From Petrosia ficiformis (taxonomy: Eukaryota; Porifera; Demospongiae; Haplosclerida; Petrosiidae), in NCBI GenBank assembly GCA_947044365.1, contig OX345649.1, positions 479,001 through 543,000 of the forward strand: a DNA stretch of 64,000 nucleotides, written 5' to 3'. A model generated the notes under the pieces. It had not been told where the DNA came from, did not search any database, and saw only the letters and a list, made by a program, of their open reading frames with translations. Below are positions 53,290 to 63,385 of the stretch, in pieces (the first letter of the stretch is position 1; each line of letters begins with the position of its first letter). Both the position numbers and the translations under genes were made by a program.

Positions 53290-56018
53290 GTATTTTCTTC
53301 GTGTAGACAAATTGATCAGTTGCTTAAACTGACATTAAGAGTAGTGTGTGAATATCAAGATGATGTGAATGCTGAATGGATGTATACTCTATGTGGTATG
53401 TACATATATGGATAATATGTATGTATGTATAATTATAATATTATGCTGAATGGATGTGGTATGTGATATTTATGTAACTATATGTATTTGTATGTATGTA
53501 TTTATAATTAACATCGTATATGTTATATACATATATCTCTACCAGATGCTTCACACAAGCTTGCAGCATACTGCTCAATTTCTATTCTCTCCACTCACAT
53601 TCTTCCCCTCCTTGTCTCCCTGAGTGGACGTGGTAACATCCTTCGACAAAATGAACAGCTGCTTTACTCCTCTTTAGCTGTGAGAGAAACTAATTTGTTG
53701 AACAAGCAGAGAGAACACAATAAAGTGAGCTCATGATAATTATGCAACCTCACCTTATGTTTCAAAATTCCTCCATCAACTCTTTCGTCATTAATTTGTC
53801 CGCAGTATCAATGAATCTATTTCAAATGGATCTTTCATTCACTTACCTATCTATTTATCTATCTATCATTTATTTATAACCGAAATAGCATCTCAGAGTC
53901 TTCTCTCGTGATATAGCATCAATCATGATGTTTTTAATCACATTTTGCTCAACACATAACCACAAGGACATTGGAGAATCTGCTATATTTGATATTTTTA
54001 ACAACACAACATCTCTACTAGACTACTGGTTCTCATCACAGGTGTTTTAATGCTCCACTCCAATAATTATGAGTAAACATAAATAATTATTATTTGTTTT
54101 TCCAATATAGCGTTTTGTCAACCGAATGGGTACATTTATGAAACAAGTTTCAAAGGCGACAAATTTCTCTAGCTACACCAAAAATTATGTCGATAATTTC
54201 TCAAATCCACTTCTGCTTTTTTTTAAAACTCTATTCCAATTTATAGCTCTTGAGTATCAGAAGATTATAGACCAGTTTCAGAATTTGTTCAGTCAGGTAA
54301 TAACATATCTACAGCATATATGTACATATACCTACCTACCTACCTACCTACTTACTTATACCTACCTATCTATGTACCTACCTATCTATCTATATTAGTA
54401 CCTACCACTTACCTACCACCTACCTGTTTACTTCCTACGTATTTACCTACCTTCTACCTACCTATTTACCTACCTTCTACCTACCTATTTACCTACCTTC
54501 TACCTACCTATTTACCTACCTTCTACCTACCTATTTACCTACCTTCTACCTACTTATTTACCTACCTTCTACCTACCTATTTACCTACCTTCTACCTACC
54601 TATTTACCTACCTTCTACCTACCTATTTACCTACATACTTCTCTCTTAGACTGGACAAACAATAGATACTATTGAGCAAACAATTGCTGACTCTCTAAAG
54701 TCCAATGCTACAACGAAAAACCAATATGAAGAAGAAGATATAGATGAGGAAGGTATGAGAAGAAAGAGGGAACATCTACAGAAAAGTGCTCATATAGTTA
54801 GAGTGATGTCATATACAAGATACTATCTGCAGCAGGTAAAAATGGTTTTTGTAATTTTTTATATTTTGATGTTCTGCCTGTTCAGAATATTGGGGCTCAT
54901 TCCCATTCTACACATGGTCGTTGGAAACAACTTTTGTCTAAGCAAAAAAGAGAATCTATCTTGCTCTGTCTCAAAGCTGTGCCATTTTATAAACTGAAAA
55001 GGTGTTCCATCTGTCTATCTATCTATTCATCAGTCCATCTATCTATTGATTTGTACATCAATACATCTATCTATCCAGTCATCAGTCTATCTATCTATTA
55101 ACCATTCTTCATTCCATTTTTACAGACACAGGGCAGTTAATCTTTTTCTCAATGAATACTGTAAAACTTGGTTATCAGACTGTACTGAAACTAACATGGA
55201 GAGAATCTGTGAACAACTACTGGTCAGTAATATCACTCTCCCTCACTCCCTTTTTCTCTCTCTCGCTCTTATTCTTATCCGCTTCTTTCTCCAGGATCAG
55301 GAAGATTATGAAACCAACTTATCAAACAAGTCTGTCCAGAGACATGATCCACTAACTGAATTATTTTCGACATTCAAAACGTTGGCTTCTGCACAGCAAT
55401 TGTAATGACTTCCTTCCATCAGGATTCACTATTATATCTTATATTTTTCACCATACACACACACACATACATACAAACACACACACACACACATATGTAG
55501 GGAGAGTGTATGTGGTTCTCTATATCATTCTTATATCACAAGCATTGTGAAGGTTTGTTTGTGTTTTAGGTACGTGTGATTATCAATCAGACAAACTTCT
55601 TTCTACTCTAGACCACACAATGGATGCTTGAGGAGGAAGAAGAGAAGGAGGGAGATAGTGTTGCTAAGGCATATGAGGTAAGCCTGTCTCTCTAACCTTC
55701 ATCGTATAAAAATTTCATCTTTGCGATCTTCATTAGCGTTTTCATCATGGTCTTGCTACTACAAAACAAGAACAGCTGCTGAGAAGAGAAGTGACTAGTA
55801 TGTTGTTAGCAGTGCTCAAAGCTAGTCAGGGTATGATTGTATGTATGTATGTATGTATGTATGTATGTACGTAAGTATGTATGTACATATATACGCATGG
55901 ATACATTCTTGTTCATATTATTTATATATTTCTCACAGGGACAATGTGTCCACTAGTTCATGTCACAATTCAGTTGGGTCTTATTTTATTGGAAGGAGGG
56001 AATCAGAAAGTACAGGAG

Positions 56019-56049
<31 letters not shown>

Positions 56050-59000
56050 CTACATGTACACATCATTATAGAAGCTGTTGTCTGAATTAAATTCTATGGA
56101 TACCAGTTTTTTCATAAGCATGGAAGGTCTAGTGTTATCATGCAGGTCAGTACCTCATACTCATACTCATACTCATACACACGAACTCATGCTCATAATC
56201 ATACTCAGACACAGACATTAATCTTTTGAATTATTCATATAGTGTTCTGAATTGGTCAAGTTATGAGCGACACTATATGTCAATTGAGAGTTGTAATAAT
56301 ATAGGTTTGTAATGTGTGGAGGACATACTTCATTACATAGTCAAAATAATTAGTTGATAGGATTCAATAATGCATCATTTTGCTTATACAAATTTCAATT
56401 GAGGACGAACAATAATTTAATGATGTATAAATAGACTGACAGAGACACAACACAAACTGAGAGTAATAATCTTTCTTATCTTATTAGCTGAGAAAGTGTT
56501 TCCTTCATCTGATGAAGTAATAGACTTGTTCAGATTCTTACAACTTCTGTGTGAAGGTCACAATGAGGGTAAGTATCATGTGACATATCACATGACTATG
56601 CTACAACCTTAAGTAATGAATTGATACTTTGATTTTCAGCATTTCAAAATTATTTAAGAACACAAAAAAGAAGTACAGTTAACATCGTCATAGCAACTGT
56701 TGACTATTTACTTAAGTTGCAAGAATCAGTGCGAGACTTTTATTGGCACCATGTTCATCAAGATATGTTAGAACTACCAGCTCGTGAAAGTTTTTTGGTT
56801 GCATTTAAAGTGACACGTCAGGTTTTTAGAACACTGACAGAATACATACAGGTTATAACCACACCCAACTATAAATTATGTATTTTATTTGTCCGTGCAT
56901 AAAATTTATACATTCTATGCATCTTGTTATTCAATCCATCTATCTATTTAATTCCCATCATCAATCTATTTACTATCCATCTGATCCAAGGGTCCCTGTG
57001 CAGGCAACCAACAGGCTCTGGCAAAGAGTAGACTATGGGATGCTGTCAGTGGATATCTACAGATCTTTACTTCACTTCAACAGAAGCTATTTAGACACAC
57101 CAATCATATTGAGTTGTTACGAGATATGCTGGACCTACAAGAAGACTTTTTCATCCTTCTCATATCAATGTTGGAAGGTATGAACATATGAACATATGTA
57201 CATACATACATACACACATGCATGCATACATACAGGTAGTACAATGTCTAGTAGTATTGGTCATCACATGATCAACATGTTACTTGAATGTGAGAATCAC
57301 GTGAAAGCTCTTGTGACATTCTATACCATCTTCATCAAACTAGCTGATGTGACCACTTCTAATGCCTTCAAGGTGAATTCTTCATACTGTTCATAATTAA
57401 ACCTCACTGCATTAATCTCCATCTCTTGACTTGTCTTTCTCTTTCTAAATTATCATATTAGGAATATGATCTCAACAAAGATGGTTTCATTTCATATCGT
57501 GAATTTGAAACAGCCATGTCGTCACAACAGCATTACACAAAGTAATATCTTCTCTTTCCCACTCTATGTATATACATGCACATATTATATATGTATATAC
57601 TTATACTCAATACATATACATCCTCTTTATTCTTTTTCTTCACCTTAACAGATCAGAGATTGACTACCTCATGGAAGTAGCAGATACAAACAAAGATGGA
57701 CTCCTTGACTACATGGAGTTTACAGAACGATTTCATCAACCAGCACATAATTTAGGTTCTATAGAATATAGATACTTAAATACCAGGACAAACTCCTCTT
57801 TATTGATATCATGTGTCTTAATTCATAGGTTTCCATCTGTGTGCTCTTATTCAACAACTCTCTGATATTTTACCTCATGACCAAAGAGTCGTGAAATTCC
57901 AAGGACTATGTCAAGATCTTTTCCACCATTTTGAAGGAAACATGGGCTGTGTGGAGATTATTGGGAAAAGTCAACAAGTAGAAAGAGTATATTTCAGGAT
58001 AAAAAACTCACGAGCAGAGCAATGGAATGAAGTAACCATTAAGGTGTGTGTATACACTTGCAAGGACTGTATTTGTAGATAATTATGTTTATAGTTTGAT
58101 GTACATTTACATGTGTTTATGTAGATATACATGTACATGTGTGTGTTGATTGAATATGGTACATACAATGTTATAATGTGTTTTTAGGACTCAAGAAAAA
58201 ATTTTGTTTACAATCTTGAATTAAGTAGTCAGAGAGAAAAATTGGAAAAATTTGTCAACTTTTGTGAGAACACAATCTTTGAGGTGAACTAACAACAGAG
58301 TTATATACAAACATACAGACATTGACATGTATTATAATTTTACATACATATGGATATAAACATGCAAACATGCAAACAAAGAGATAGATAGATATATTCT
58401 CATTGATGTATTATTTATATACAGATGGATTATAAAGATACTCTTACTGGTATTGAAGAAGAAGAGCAACTGAAACAAGCTGAACAGCTCAGACTCACTC
58501 ACTATCCAACTGCTAATAGGTATTAATTCATATTACTATTAGTGTGAAAACAGCTAGTTATACAGGACATTAATATTGAAACTTCCTGAATGTATACAAG
58601 GTAGATTTTGGAGCAAAAGCAGGACAAGAATGGTGAAAATAGGTGGCTGGCTGTTGGTTCAATATTTCTGCACTCCTGCACATTACATAACCATAGTCGT
58701 AAAAATATATATACATATATGTTCCTAGCTGGAGAATATTTTAATAACTTTATGTTCCTAGCTTCACCTCCTGTTTGTATTCCACTACTGTTTCACTAAG
58801 CATTCAAATTCCTGTAATGCAACAATCACAACATTCTCATTACAATATATTTGATATTGTATTTGAGTCTAAATAACTTCTCATATACATACAAGTGTAA
58901 TATAATTCGTGTGTTCTTACAGATCTTTTATGAGTCAAGTGAAAGGCAAACTAACATCACTTCGTGAGACAAGCCCTACTCATCCCATATTGAAACTGGA

Positions 59001-59429
59001 AGCGTTTTTGATGTATTTTTGGATGTATATTCTATTTGGAATAATCATCAAGCCAGCTGGTAGATTTGTTCATTTTATCTGGTGAGCATGGCTGCTATAT
59101 GCATCATTCATACACAGATTATTATATTCTATTTACACACTACTGCATGCAAATATATTATGTATGTATTATGCATCTTTACATTTTCAGGTTGCAACTA
59201 GCTTTTCTGTGGCACAAAGGGGAGGGTCCACTTCGTCCTCGTACTAATTTTCATAGTCATTTCAGATTGCCAGTATTAAATAATTATCTTCCTCATATTG
59301 TCTATTCTCTACACTCTTTTGGTGCCATCTTAGCCACTAACTACTTCAAGATAAAGTTCATTTTGATGGTTACAACTATTCTCATCAACTTTCTTATCTT
59401 GTTTACAATTGAGGTTAAGTGTGTACTAA

Positions 59430-59460
<31 letters not shown>

Positions 59461-62166
59461 GTACATACATACATACATATGTACATACATACATACATAT
59501 GTACATACATATGTACATATGTACGTACGTACATTTAGCACATTTACATGTTATATATTACATTTAGGAATCATCATTTCTATCAATTGCGGATGGATTT
59601 GAAACACGCGTAAAACAGACTTTTCACTGGTTCACTTACATTCATTTCATCCTCTCGTTTATCCTCATTTTATCATTTTGGAATCAGAAGGTAGGTGAAG
59701 TATCATATACTGTTTATTCATACATGTCACATGATTGTCACATGACTATTACTCAACAAGGTACCACTGATATTATTCAAACATGAGAAAAAGGTAGCAC
59801 AGAGATTAGAACAGCAGAAATTGTTTAGTCAAAAAATGTCTCTTGGTTTTCTTGACCGATTAATTATCAAGTCGTCCTCATTCCCACGTCACTTCTGGGA
59901 CAAACAAATAAAAGAGAGGGTTAGTGAATTGACAAAACAATCACATGTTTGTCATGTGATCAACTTGCTAGGTTCTTCATCGAGTTAGTTTAGAGGAAAA
60001 GGAAATCGTATCAAACCTACTTGGTATGGAGGTGTGGAGTAAATATGATCTTGTTACTAAGAAAGAACAATTTATTAAAATGCTGTGAGTATAGCTAATA
60101 ATTGCTTTTTACTCAGAGAAATCACCATGGCTACAAGCATCTAAAATGTATATCAACCTAATGATCATTTAATAATCATAATCATAATAATAATTAATAT
60201 TATATTGTTTAAAATTTTGGTATTTGGTTATGAAATAGTAAGTATTGATTATATGTACAATCTTGTCTTGTTTAGATCTGACATTACTGATATTCGATAC
60301 CATATATGGTATTTGATTATTGTTTTCAAAGAATCAGTAAGATGAAATTGTTTCATTTTCACTACAGCAATCCATCCATCAATCCATCCATTCATCCATC
60401 CATCCATCCATCTGTCCATCCATCCATCCATCCATCCATCCATCACTATCAATACTTTCATTAATTTCTCTATCACTCCAGCAAGTACTATATCACATTG
60501 GCTACTGTTTGTTAAGTCTTGCTGGCCTACGATGGAATATATTCTACTTTTCAATTCACTTACTTGATTTCATGCTCCAATCACAAACATTAGTCACTGT
60601 ATTACGTTCTCTACAAGTCCACAGAAAACAGGTAGAGTAGAAATAATCAGTAATCAATTTAAAAATACATTACACATATTCTCTTTTCTATCTACTTTCA
60701 GCTGATGATGACTTTAGCTATGACAGTAGTGGTAATATACATTTACACCATCATTGGTTTTAATTTCTTTCGTAAATTTTATCGTCATGAAATGGAAGAA
60801 GGAATTGTTCAAGACAACTGTGACTCCATGTGGAATGTGAGAATTTAGTTATTAAAGCAGGGATTCACAAAATTATGCAACCACTCTTAATCTGATTCAG
60901 GAGCTATAGCTCCAAGATTAAAAGACATAATATTTTATATATTAAATTGCAGTGTGCATTGTTCCTTTTGTTGCATCTGCATGCAACAACAAATACAACA
61001 CAACTACTAAGACTATGCTTACGAATAGTAACACTGTAGACACAGACGGACAGGGTTCTCAGGCTAGGCTACTATAGTTGGTTGTTGTTGATATATATTA
61101 CTAGTACCATTCTTAGCCTACTGATAATTCATATAGCAACCTTCTTCTTTAAACAACAAATTACTTGAGTATTTAGTATTGGGTCTATTTCATATCTTTT
61201 TTTCAAACACAGTGCTTCTTCTTCCATTTGGACAAAGGATTACGTTCTGGTGGTGGAATAGGTAAGACTAACAGCTGTAATATTGCCACTTCAACATAAT
61301 AATTATCTTCTTTTCTCTGCAGCTGATGTTTTGGTACCAGCTACTGGTGACCAACATTACTTCTTAAGACTGTCTTTTGATATGACATTCTTCTTTGTCG
61401 TAATTGTAATGCTGCTTGCCATATTCCAAGGTACAACAAACAGATAATTATATACATAGATACTTACATCCACAGTACATGTACATACAACACACATGTA
61501 CATACCTATAGTACACATACATACATACATTCAGGTCTCATTATCGATGCATTTGGTGAGCTCAGAAAGAATGAGGACATTATTACAGATGAACTCAAGA
61601 GAAAATGCTTTATTTGTGGTATTAGTAAGGTTGAATTTAGCAGTCCTTATGAGTATGACAATCATATCAACCACCATCATGCTATGAGAGATTATATGTT
61701 AGTTATTACTAATATTAATTGGTGCAAGTATATAATTACACGTATAATTATGTGTTTCTTTAAGAACAAGATCAATCAGATTGCATTGTTTTAGCAATAA
61801 TTCAACATGTCTTTTTCTTTATAATTATAAAAACAGGTTTTTCATGATGCATTTGATTCATAAACCAGAAACAGAATTTACTGGACAGGTTTGTGTGTTA
61901 CATCATGTTCCAATTTGACACTAATGATTTCATTATTTTCAAACACATAAGTCCATGGATTTTCTATATGTTTCATGAGACCATTGTTTATTTCATAGGA
62001 GTCTTATATTTGGGAACAATATTTAGAACAAAAATGGGACTTTTTTCCTGCTGGCACCTGCTTTCAGCTTCAAGAAAAGCAGAGACAACTGGACAAACAG
62101 AAACAACTAGTGAAACAACAGAAGAATAAACTGTTACATGCTCATAGTACTGTAGCTACAATATAA
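33035..62166 (+). CDS. RYR: Ryanodine receptor Ca2+-release channel (RyR), complete gene, about 87 exons
   Basis: The product is a tetrameric Ca2+-activated Ca2+ channel of endoplasmic/sarcoplasmic reticulum. The start ATG at 33035 opens an exon of 23 codons ([20 protein letters not shown]…). The stop TAA is at 62164-62166. Summed exons give roughly 14 kb of coding sequence, about 4,600-4,700 residues (vertebrate RyRs about 5,000). Domain order: N-terminal MIR/RIH (33035-38581), SPRY1 (38715-39859), RyR repeats 1-2 (40119-41400), SPRY2 and SPRY3 (41781-44088), helical solenoid (44389-50204), RyR repeats 3-4 (50128-51586), central helical region (51855-56569), RIH-associated and EF-hand region (56639-58281), six-helix pore and C-terminal zinc-binding tail (58921-62166). 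SPRY domains, EF-hands and the [11 protein letters not shown] inner helix separate it from IP3 receptors. Splice phases checked at more than a dozen junctions are consistent. It has a tandem paralogue downstream. Identity is firm; single exon edges are approximate. Confidence 0.95.
33800..34030. repeat. AT-rich tandem repeat, about 85-bp unit
   Basis: The block 'catcatgaatatgatgtcaa' / 'ttcactaattagtgat' plus 'gcattataaatata' recurs two to three times with small changes. It is in the RyR intron before the 34546 exon. Confidence 0.7.
38715..44088 (+). CDS. RYR: RyR SPRY1, RyR repeats 1-2, SPRY2, SPRY3 exons
   Basis: SPRY1: about 38715-38854 ([13 protein letters not shown]), 39110-39270 ([18 protein letters not shown]), 39500-39710 ([20 protein letters not shown]), 39769-39859 and 39914-40030. 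RyR repeats: about 40119-40393 ([21 protein letters not shown]), 40502-40677 ([21 protein letters not shown]), 41110-41184 and 41245-41399 ([13 protein letters not shown]). SPRY2: about 41781-41900 ([20 protein letters not shown]), 42115-42215, about 42309-42452 and about 42600-42645. SPRY3: 43009-43493 ([14 protein letters not shown]) and about 43602-44088. In vertebrates the SPRY cluster and repeat domains form the cytoplasmic corners that contact FKBP and the voltage sensor. Confidence 0.88.
38865..39012. repeat. (ATGT)n array in RyR intron
   Basis: ATGT units with regular ATTATGTATG interruptions, between the two SPRY1 exons. Confidence 0.95.
40678..41085. repeat. (ATGT)n array in RyR intron
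   Basis: About 400 bp of ATGT with spaced GCATGT variants, starting directly at the donor after the second RyR repeat's GWTYGIST segment. Confidence 0.95.
41915..42112. repeat. (ATGT)n/(ATTT)n array in RyR intron
   Basis: ATGT units with ATTTATGT variants, splitting the SPRY2 exons. Confidence 0.95.
44089..44385. other. RyR intron with inverted TTTTAGTT/AACTAAAA motifs
   Basis: Repeated 'ttttagtt(a)' and 'aactaaaa' elements in both orientations suggest a small degenerate foldback sequence. No gene. Confidence 0.4.
44389..51586 (+). CDS. RYR: RyR solenoid and RyR repeats 3-4 exons
   Basis: Long exons at about 44389-44896, 45072-45308 ([20 protein letters not shown], matching the family's [20 protein letters not shown]), 45409-45938, 46096-46276, 46566-46694 ([20 protein letters not shown]), 46917-47211, 47266-47876 ([18 protein letters not shown]), 48815-49035, 49399-49491, 49593-49739 and 49843-50205. 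RyR repeat 3 is split between 50128-50205 ([15 protein letters not shown]) and 50286-50379 ([20 protein letters not shown]). A fourth repeat position follows (about 50795-50938, 51180-51270, 51333-51586), but the HxxW…K…GW signature is not evident there. Confidence 0.82.
44938..45055. repeat. (ACAT)n array in RyR intron
   Basis: ACAT units between the exons ending at about 44896 and starting at 45072. Confidence 0.95.
48006..48292. mobile_element. TIR-bearing insert, family C, in RyR intron
   Basis: A GC-richer island inside an AT-rich intron. The left end 'gggcagagacagcatg' and the inverse complement of the right end 'gtggcagagatacggggggg' share the GGCAGAGA core. There is no supported frame. 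It is probably a short non-autonomous DNA element. The intron (47877-48814) is one of the longest of the gene. Confidence 0.5.
49060..49370. repeat. TACTATTAATAG tandem/inverted repeats
   Basis: A unit of about 83 bases with 'gtacactagtaacaatagaa' and 'tactactattcaatggaaaa' is duplicated in tandem, embedded in self-complementary TACTATTAATAGTA motifs. RyR intron. Confidence 0.8.
50948..51165. repeat. (ATGT)n array in RyR intron
   Basis: ATGT with ATAT and GTGT variants and a palindromic GTACATAC tail. Confidence 0.95.
51855..56569 (+). CDS. RYR: RyR central helical region exons
   Basis: Exons at about 51855-52041, 52110-52284, 52349-52641, 52767-52980, 53093-53123, 53307-53396, 53545-53724, 53888-54041, 54111-54296, 54650-54836, 54885-55000, 55126-55225, 55294-55404, 55611-55677, 55738-55830, 55939-56019, 56072-56145, about 56242-56304 and 56488-56570. 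Landmarks are [33 protein letters not shown] (family LKLGISILNGGNAEVQQ) and [14 protein letters not shown]. The last one holds the Glu and His of the mammalian Ca2+-activation site. Junctions in the weakly conserved part (52800-55000) are the least certain of the gene. Confidence 0.75.
52640..52742. repeat. (ATCC)n array in RyR intron
   Basis: CATCCATCC and CATTCATC units immediately after the donor of the 52349-52641 exon. Confidence 0.9.
53235..53288. repeat. (GATA)n array in RyR intron
   Basis: About ten GATA units between the exons at 53093-53123 and 53307-53396. Confidence 0.9.
54324..54648. repeat. CTAC-rich minisatellite with 20-bp unit
   Basis: A CTAC/CTAT simple tract is followed by about nine copies of the unit 'ctacctatttacctaccttc'. 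It ends next to the acceptor of the 54650 exon, so the RNA has a very long pyrimidine-biased tract there. Confidence 0.92.
56639..58281 (+). CDS. RYR: RyR RIH-associated domain and EF-hand pair
   Basis: Exons at about 56640-56850 (AFQNYLRTQ and TLTEYIQ), 56990-57177 ([20 protein letters not shown]), 57236-57372, 57462-57541, about 57652-57755 and 57829-58042, and 58188-58281. EF-hand 1 loop is [12 protein letters not shown] and EF-hand 2 loop is [12 protein letters not shown]; both fit the canonical 12-residue Ca2+-binding loop with Asp/Asn/Asp at 1, 3, 5, Gly at 6 and Glu at 12. Then come [13 protein letters not shown] and the [15 protein letters not shown] block (family RIEIMGSAKRIERVYFEI). 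Confidence 0.9.
58921..62166 (+). CDS. RYR: RyR transmembrane pore domain and C-terminal zinc-binding tail
   Basis: Exons at about 58921-59081, 59191-59413, 59567-59690, 59761-59920, 59972-60085, 60276-60338, 60481-60631, 60703-60837, 61213-61261, 61323-61430, 61535-61697, 61834-61888 and 61999-62166. Hydrophobic helices: [53 protein letters not shown] with [34 protein letters not shown], and inner helix [20 protein letters not shown]. The selectivity loop reads RSGGGIAD, with the Ala codon split by a phase-1 intron. The tail holds CFIC followed by HINHH (zinc site) and ETEFTGQESYIW (Ca2+-site Thr), ending in a lysine/glutamine-rich helix and HSTVATI. Confidence 0.93.
59430..59535. repeat. 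(ACAT)n array with ATGTACAT interruptions
   Basis: ACAT units with regular palindromic ATATGTACAT breaks, in a RyR pore-domain intron. Confidence 0.92.
60367..60447. repeat. (ATCC)n array in RyR intron
   Basis: CATCCATCC units between the short exon 60276-60338 and the 60481 exon. Confidence 0.92.
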
Positions 62167-62328
62167 AAACTGTGTTGATAAAAGAATTATTATTATGCAC
62201 ACACACAAAGTTTAACCAGGTATATATACGCATATATATATATATTCAGCTGACTAGAACATCAAGATGTTTAATTAAAATATAATGCAATATTATAAAC
62301 GTGTCATTTCTGGTATATTTTTGTTACA

Positions 62329-62334
62329 AATAAA
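62329..62334 (+). terminator. Probable RyR polyA signal AATAAA
   Basis: AATAAA lies 163 bases after the RyR stop codon. The motif is seen directly; its use is inferred. Confidence 0.55.
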
Positions 62335-62599
62335 ATATATTCTAACATACAAAATCTTGTGTCTTTTCAGCTATTTCAGTCCCAAGTGTTTCCAAAACAG
62401 TCATAAGTTCTGCTATTGGATAGGGCTACTGTATATGCATAATACAACTCTAGCATCATTACAACATTACATTATCAGGGGAGGAGAAAACAGGGGCTCT
62501 AGCCCGCCACAAATCTGCATTGGGGGGACTGAACTCTTAGTAACTTCTACGAAAGACATTAAAATGACTGCAACAACCACGTGAGGTACACAGTGGATG

Positions 62600-63080
62600 A
62601 GACACCTAGAGGCCGGCCTTTGTGTTATGTTGGTTTTTGGGACTGCAGTGGTGGTCGAGAGGGACAGACCAACAGTGGGGTGGGTCGAGGGGGGGTGGGA
62701 TTAGTGTATTCATTTGTCAGAGGTGAAATTCCTGGATTTATGATACAAAAGCATTTATAAAATATACAGATGCTTTTGTATCATAAATCCAACTTTTTTG
62801 TTCATGGCATCATTATTTAATAATGATGCTGTGAACGAAAAAGTTGGAGGTTAGGTTAATTGGTTCAACACTGGGGATTGGGTGGGAAGGCCGGCCTCTG
62901 AATGTCTTTGCATGTCTCATTGTTGGTGTTCACTGTGTTGTCTCCTCTTATGTTGTTGGGTTTCAGGGCTGCTGCAATGGTGTGGTTGAGGGGGATGGGG
63001 TGATACACTAATTTCTCCAACTGTCTGTTCCTCTCGACCACAAATTGCGGTCCCAAAAACCAACAAAATACAAGTGAATA
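62600..63080. mobile_element. Inverted-repeat element carrying an 18S rRNA-like fragment
   Basis: Outer arms: 'ttggtttttgggactgcagt' (about 62629) recurs inverted at about 63040-63063 as 'gcggtcccaaaaaccaac', with matching flanks such as 'ggtggtcgagaggga' against 'tcctctcgaccaca'. GGCCGGCC palindromes sit at about 62612 and 62890. Centrally there are two hairpins: arms 62733-62754 and 62770-62791, perfectly complementary over 22 bases, and about 62800-62838. No supported frame. Probably a foldback transposable element or a rearranged rDNA-derived insert. Confidence 0.5.
62708..62856 (+). pseudogene. Degenerate 18S rRNA fragment
   Basis: 'gtcagaggtgaaattcctgg' followed by 'atttatga' matches, with one change, the eukaryote-wide 18S rRNA segment GTCAGAGGTGAAATTCTTGG plus ATTTATGA. 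About 90 bases on, 'gaacgaaaaagttggaggtt' matches the next conserved 18S block GAACGAAAGTTGGAGGTT with two extra bases. The stretch between them is replaced by palindromic sequence, with only 'aaagcattt' still recognisable. It is a piece of about 150 bases and not a functional rRNA. Confidence 0.6.
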
Positions 63081-63385
63081 CCAACAAGACAACTTTCCAC
63101 CACCAATGACACCAAACGCAGCTTTATTTATTCCATGTAGTAGTTAGTATTCAAAGCAACCAGCCTGGTGACTTTATCATGTCTGCAAACTCAACAACTT
63201 GCTTGTTAATTAAAAGATTCTTGCTCAACAGGTGTGTAGCATAACAATGACGTCTTCCGCTTTCTGGTCAACGTCATTATGGGCTCCTGGCCATAATAAC
63301 AAATTGTTATAATCCTCTTAGTTAAGCTCCACCCTGTGTGATGATAAGCTCTTAAAGTAACACTTGAACTCTCTCAAGCGTGCAA
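63081..63385. other. Spacer before second RyR gene
   Basis: No coding signal and no clear core promoter. The region upstream of the second RyR start is not obviously similar to that of the first, apart from 'gtgcaaatgtcttccacaa' against 'tatgcaatgtcttccacaa' at the start codon. Confidence 0.4.

Noticed and set aside
33035..62166. Identification as an IP3 receptor because of the GLRSGGG pore segment
   Set aside because: SPRY domains, RyR repeats, EF-hands, the size of about 4,650 residues and the CFICG/GQESYIW tail order are ryanodine-receptor features.
62865..63092. Minus-strand open frame of 75 codons in the spacer
   Set aside because: It coincides with an arm of the inverted-repeat element; composition and lack of similarity do not support a protein.
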